Positions 15,899 through 17,424 of a stretch of 17,424 nt of DNA are shown here, in pieces. The position numbers and the translations under genes were made by a program. The stretch is from an uncultured Porphyromonas sp. GTDB taxonomy: Bacteria > Bacteroidota > Bacteroidia > Bacteroidales > Porphyromonadaceae. Within the stretch, counting starts at the first letter, position 1. Each line of letters begins with the position of its first letter. The DNA lies in assembly GCA_900539155.1 (NCBI GenBank), contig UQBE01000043.1, positions 1 through 17,424 on the forward strand, given 5' to 3'. Under the pieces are notes generated by a model. The model searched no databases and was not told the origin of the DNA. It saw only the letters and a program-made list of their open reading frames with translations.

Positions 15899-16426
15899 TT
15901 AGTTGGCTGCCTGGTAGTCAGCGCACACCTTGTCGACATATTTGAGGAACTGCGCTCCGCCCTGCTCTCGGAAGTAGTCGCGTCCCTCTAGCATTTCGAC
16001 CAGTTGCATGAGAGCCCTGTCCTCGGCCATGCGCATCAGCTCCCGCTCGGACTTGGTCTGATCATCGATGCCCAGGAGGTGCAGGATGCCATGTATCATC
16101 ACACGGTATAGCTCTTGTTTGAACGGGACGCCCAGCTCCTGCGCATTCGTCGCCACAGTATCGATGCTAATGAGGATGTCGCCATAGATTGCATCGTCAC
16201 CTTCCTGCTCACTCTCTCGGGGGAAAGTGATGACGTCCGTGTAGTAGTCATGCTGGAGGAAAGCTTTATTTGCCTTCAGGATACCCTCGTCATCCGTGTA
16301 CTGAAAGTTAATCTCCCCCACCGTACGATTCATCTCATCGAATACGCGACGTATCCATCGGTTGGCAATCTGTCGCCGGACGGGAGGCATCAGTACGTCA
16401 CGGTCTGAATAGTAATTAAATTGCAT
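15899..16426 (-). CDS. ybeY: Endoribonuclease YbeY
   Basis: YbeY is a zinc-dependent RNase of 16S rRNA maturation and ribosome quality control. The 175-residue protein shows YYTDVITFP (61-69), YGDILIS (81-87) and the metal motif HGILHLLGIDDQ (112-123). H112 and H116 are ligands, and the third His of the Proteobacterial motif is Asp122 here. That matches the HLCGYKDK form I recall in Bacteroidetes, so I do not read it as damage. Residues from about 145 on (EMLEGRDYFREQ and beyond) are a C-terminal tail of about 25-30 residues, longer than I expect. It is the first gene of unit B and diverges from the GlsB-type gene across 291 bases. Confidence 0.95.
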   Translation of the reverse strand: MQFNYYSDRDVLMPPVRRQIANRWIRRVFDEMNRTVGEINFQYTDDEGILKANKAFLQHDYYTDVITFPRESEQEGDDAIYGDILISIDTVATNAQELGVPFKQELYRVMIHGILHLLGIDDQTKSERELMRMAEDRALMQLVEMLEGRDYFREQGGAQFLKYVDKVCADYQAAN

Positions 16427-16478
16427 ATCTAGTCTCTATAAATCTATCTGCAGACAGGTTTTATCCCTATGTACATCG

Positions 16479-16486
16479 CAAAGGTA
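16479..16486 (-). promoter_or_regulatory. Probable -7 element for the ybeY unit
   Basis: Read on the minus strand the bases are TACCTTTG, an exact match to TAnnTTTG. Transcription would begin near 16473, giving a leader of about 47 bases. No TTTG stands at the expected -33 position. A small inverted repeat CTTGT-N4-ACAAG (16505-16518) occupies that area instead. Confidence 0.5.
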
Positions 16487-16580
16487 CTGATTTCTCTAGA
16501 CTTTCTTGTCGTCACAAGATATAGAGGGGGGATGGTGACATAGAGGTTCGTCTCTATTTGAGGAAAGTGGGTCAAATATG

Positions 16581-16612
16581 TTTGTTTATTCTGACTAATT
16601 GCTGTACCTTTG
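16581..16612 (+). promoter_or_regulatory. Bacteroidetes-type promoter of the GlsB-like/rubredoxin unit
   Basis: TTTG (16581-16584), a 20-base spacer and TACCTTTG (16605-16612) match the Bacteroidetes primary sigma consensus TTTG-N19..21-TAnnTTTG exactly. Transcription is expected near 16618, about 100 bases before the ATG at 16718. Confidence 0.75.
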
Positions 16613-16628
16613 TCCACGCAGTAATCCT

Positions 16629-16659
16629 CATAGACTCTCCTAAGTGTGGAGGGGTTATG
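16629..16659 (+). promoter_or_regulatory. 5' UTR stem-loop upstream of the GlsB-like gene
   Basis: CATAGACTCTCC (16629-16640) pairs with GGAGGGGTTATG (16648-16659) around a 7-base loop TAAGTGT. The stem has 12 positions with one A/G mismatch and two G-U pairs. It starts about 10 bases after the predicted transcription start. No T-run follows, so it is not a terminator. It may protect the 5' end or bind a regulator. Confidence 0.5.
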
Positions 16660-16717
16660 AATCTGTAGTTGCCAAAAGTTATTTGGAACTAAAACACAAA
16701 CAATAAACAATACAATT

Positions 16718-16969
16718 ATGGGACTACTTTGGAGCTTACTAATAGGTCTTGCAGCAGGAGCCATCGCTGGCTGGATTATGCGAGGCAAGTCTTTAGGCTT
16801 TTTGTGGAATATCATCATCGGTATGCTCGGTGGTGTCGTCGGAGGCTGGGTTTACGGCTTCTTCGGAGCTACAGCTGGTGAATCATCGTGGGCGCAGCTA
16901 GTCTGTGCCGTCGTGGGCGCCTGTGTGATACTCCTAGTCGTGGGACTCTTTAACAAGAAGAAAAAGTAG
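16718..16969 (+). CDS. GlsB/YeaQ/YmgE family small membrane protein
   Basis: This 83-residue protein belongs to the transglycosylase-associated (PF04226-type) family of small Gly-rich inner-membrane proteins, often linked to stress responses, with no known enzyme activity. Three membrane segments are visible: about 3-20 (LWSLLIGLAAGAIAGWIM), 26-50 (LGFLWNIIIGMLGGVVGGWVY and on) and 58-78 (WAQLVCAVVGACVILLVVGL). The GLAAGAIAGWIMRG opening, the GMLGGVVGG core and the Lys-rich NKKKK tail are typical. It has its own consensus promoter and a leader of about 100 bases with a stem-loop. Rubredoxin follows 39 bases later. Confidence 0.93.
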   Translation: MGLLWSLLIGLAAGAIAGWIMRGKSLGFLWNIIIGMLGGVVGGWVYGFFGATAGESSWAQLVCAVVGACVILLVVGLFNKKKK

Positions 16970-17008
16970 TCCTCTACTATACTAACACACTGTTACTAAT
17001 AAGGAATT

Positions 17009-17173
17009 ATGAAAAAGTACGTATGCGATGTATGTGGTCATGTTTATGACCCCGCAGAGGGCGATCCCGATAGCGGTATAGCACCAGGCACCCCCTTTGA
17101 GTCTCTACCTGATGACTGGGAGTGCCCACTATGTGGAGTCTCTAAGGACCAATTCTCTCCAATGGAGGACTAG
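17009..17173 (+). CDS. Rubredoxin
   Basis: This complete 54-residue rubredoxin carries one Fe(Cys)4 centre and moves single electrons in the cytosol, in anaerobes often to rubrerythrin, superoxide reductase or other oxygen- and peroxide-detoxifying partners. The two CxxC pairs are CDVCG (6-10) and CPLCG (39-43), giving ligands C6, C9, C39 and C42. The usual YDPAEGDPDSGI (13-24) and LPDDWECP (33-40) segments are present. AAGGA lies 3 bases before the ATG, closer than ideal. It follows the GlsB-like gene by 39 bases and is followed by an intrinsic terminator, so the two are probably co-transcribed. No partner gene is in view. Confidence 0.97.
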   Translation: MKKYVCDVCGHVYDPAEGDPDSGIAPGTPFESLPDDWECPLCGVSKDQFSPMED

Positions 17174-17216
17174 CCCTAGAAGCCACGTCATCACTAGATG
17201 ACAAGACAACAACGGC

Positions 17217-17262
17217 AGAGGTGTCCCGTGACCTGACTGGTCTCGGGGCACCTCTTCTTTTA
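17217..17262 (+). terminator. Intrinsic terminator after rubredoxin
   Basis: AGAGGTGTCCCG (17217-17228) pairs with CGGGGCACCTCT (17244-17255), with one G-T pair. Inside, GACC and GGTC add four pairs around TGACT. TCTTTTA follows. It closes unit C. Confidence 0.88.
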
Positions 17263-17328
17263 TGTCGATGTGTGAGCTTAAGATGGTAGTCAGCTCACGA
17301 TTAAGGAGTAGAGAAAGGATTACGTTCC

Positions 17329-17408
17329 TCCGCAATAGTCAAATCACATTTCCGCAAAAGTCGAAATGACTTTCTGCAAAGTCTAGACAATCTTGCAAGC
17401 AAGATTGT
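17329..17408. repeat. Third 22-base periodic array, ending in a 10-base palindrome
   Basis: TCCGCAA, TCCGCAAA and TCTGCAAA start at 17329, 17351 and 17373, exactly 22 bases apart. AGTC follows each, at 17337, 17359 and 17380. The second unit has AAGTC-GAAAT-GACTT and the third GTCTAGAC (17381-17388), both dyads. The series ends with ACAATCTTGC-AA-GCAAGATTGT (17387-17408), a perfect 10-base inverted repeat. Bases 17263-17328 show no gene or clear signal. Confidence 0.75.
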
Positions 17409-17424
17409 GAGACTGTTGACTTTT

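Noticed and set aside
16057..16062. YbeY has Asp122 where the third zinc ligand is usually His.
   Set aside because: A non-His residue here (as in HLCGYKDK) is, as I recall, the usual Bacteroidetes form, so it is not evidence of loss of function.
16444..16818. 124-residue open frame on the minus strand across the divergent promoter region.
   Set aside because: It covers both promoters and the start of the GlsB-like gene and shows no family features, so it is a chance frame.
17263..17328. Possible tRNA or small RNA after the rubredoxin terminator.
   Set aside because: No cloverleaf, T-loop or promoter consensus was found.

Overview
The window reads as a chromosomal stretch of a Bacteroidales bacterium, most likely Porphyromonas or a close relative. 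The reasons are the linked GDE/GT4/GH57 glycogen genes typical of Bacteroidales, a Bacteroidetes-type promoter (TTTG, 20 bases, TACCTTTG), weak or absent Shine-Dalgarno sequences, secreted proteins ending in domains that resemble type IX secretion sorting domains, and moderately high GC. Species cannot be fixed from the sequence alone. There are 14 genes. I saw no tRNA, rRNA, CRISPR array, prophage or insertion sequence.

Minus-strand unit A (10320 down to 232) holds, in transcription order, a GH133-type glycogen debranching enzyme, a small secreted protein of unknown function, a GT4 glycogen/starch synthase-like glycosyltransferase, a GH57 amylase-family protein, a cytosolic M3 metallopeptidase, and a secreted protein with two lamin-tail domains. 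Gaps are 18 to 53 bases. The first, third and fourth genes form the conserved Bacteroidales alpha-glucan set. The secreted protein between them has lower GC and looks inserted. The GH57 protein keeps its nucleophile Glu but has Pro where the general acid/base Asp is expected.

Minus-strand unit B (16426 down to 10676) holds ybeY, tsaD, pncC, a secreted PDZ/DUF4136-like/PDZ protein, queA and panC, and ends in a strong intrinsic terminator (10617-10650). Four of the six serve RNA maturation, tRNA modification or NAD-nucleotide repair, panC serves coenzyme A supply, and the PDZ protein is the outlier.

Plus-strand unit C (16718 to 17173) is a bicistron of a small GlsB/YeaQ-type membrane protein and a 54-residue rubredoxin. 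It has a near-perfect Bacteroidetes promoter, a roughly 100-base 5' UTR with a stem-loop, and an intrinsic terminator (17217-17262).

The most unusual structure is non-coding. Three separate gaps at the edges of transcription units (37-90, 10484-10578, 17329-17408) each hold a short array with a period of 22 (21-23) bases. Each array is built from dyad-symmetric motifs whose sequence differs from one array to the next.
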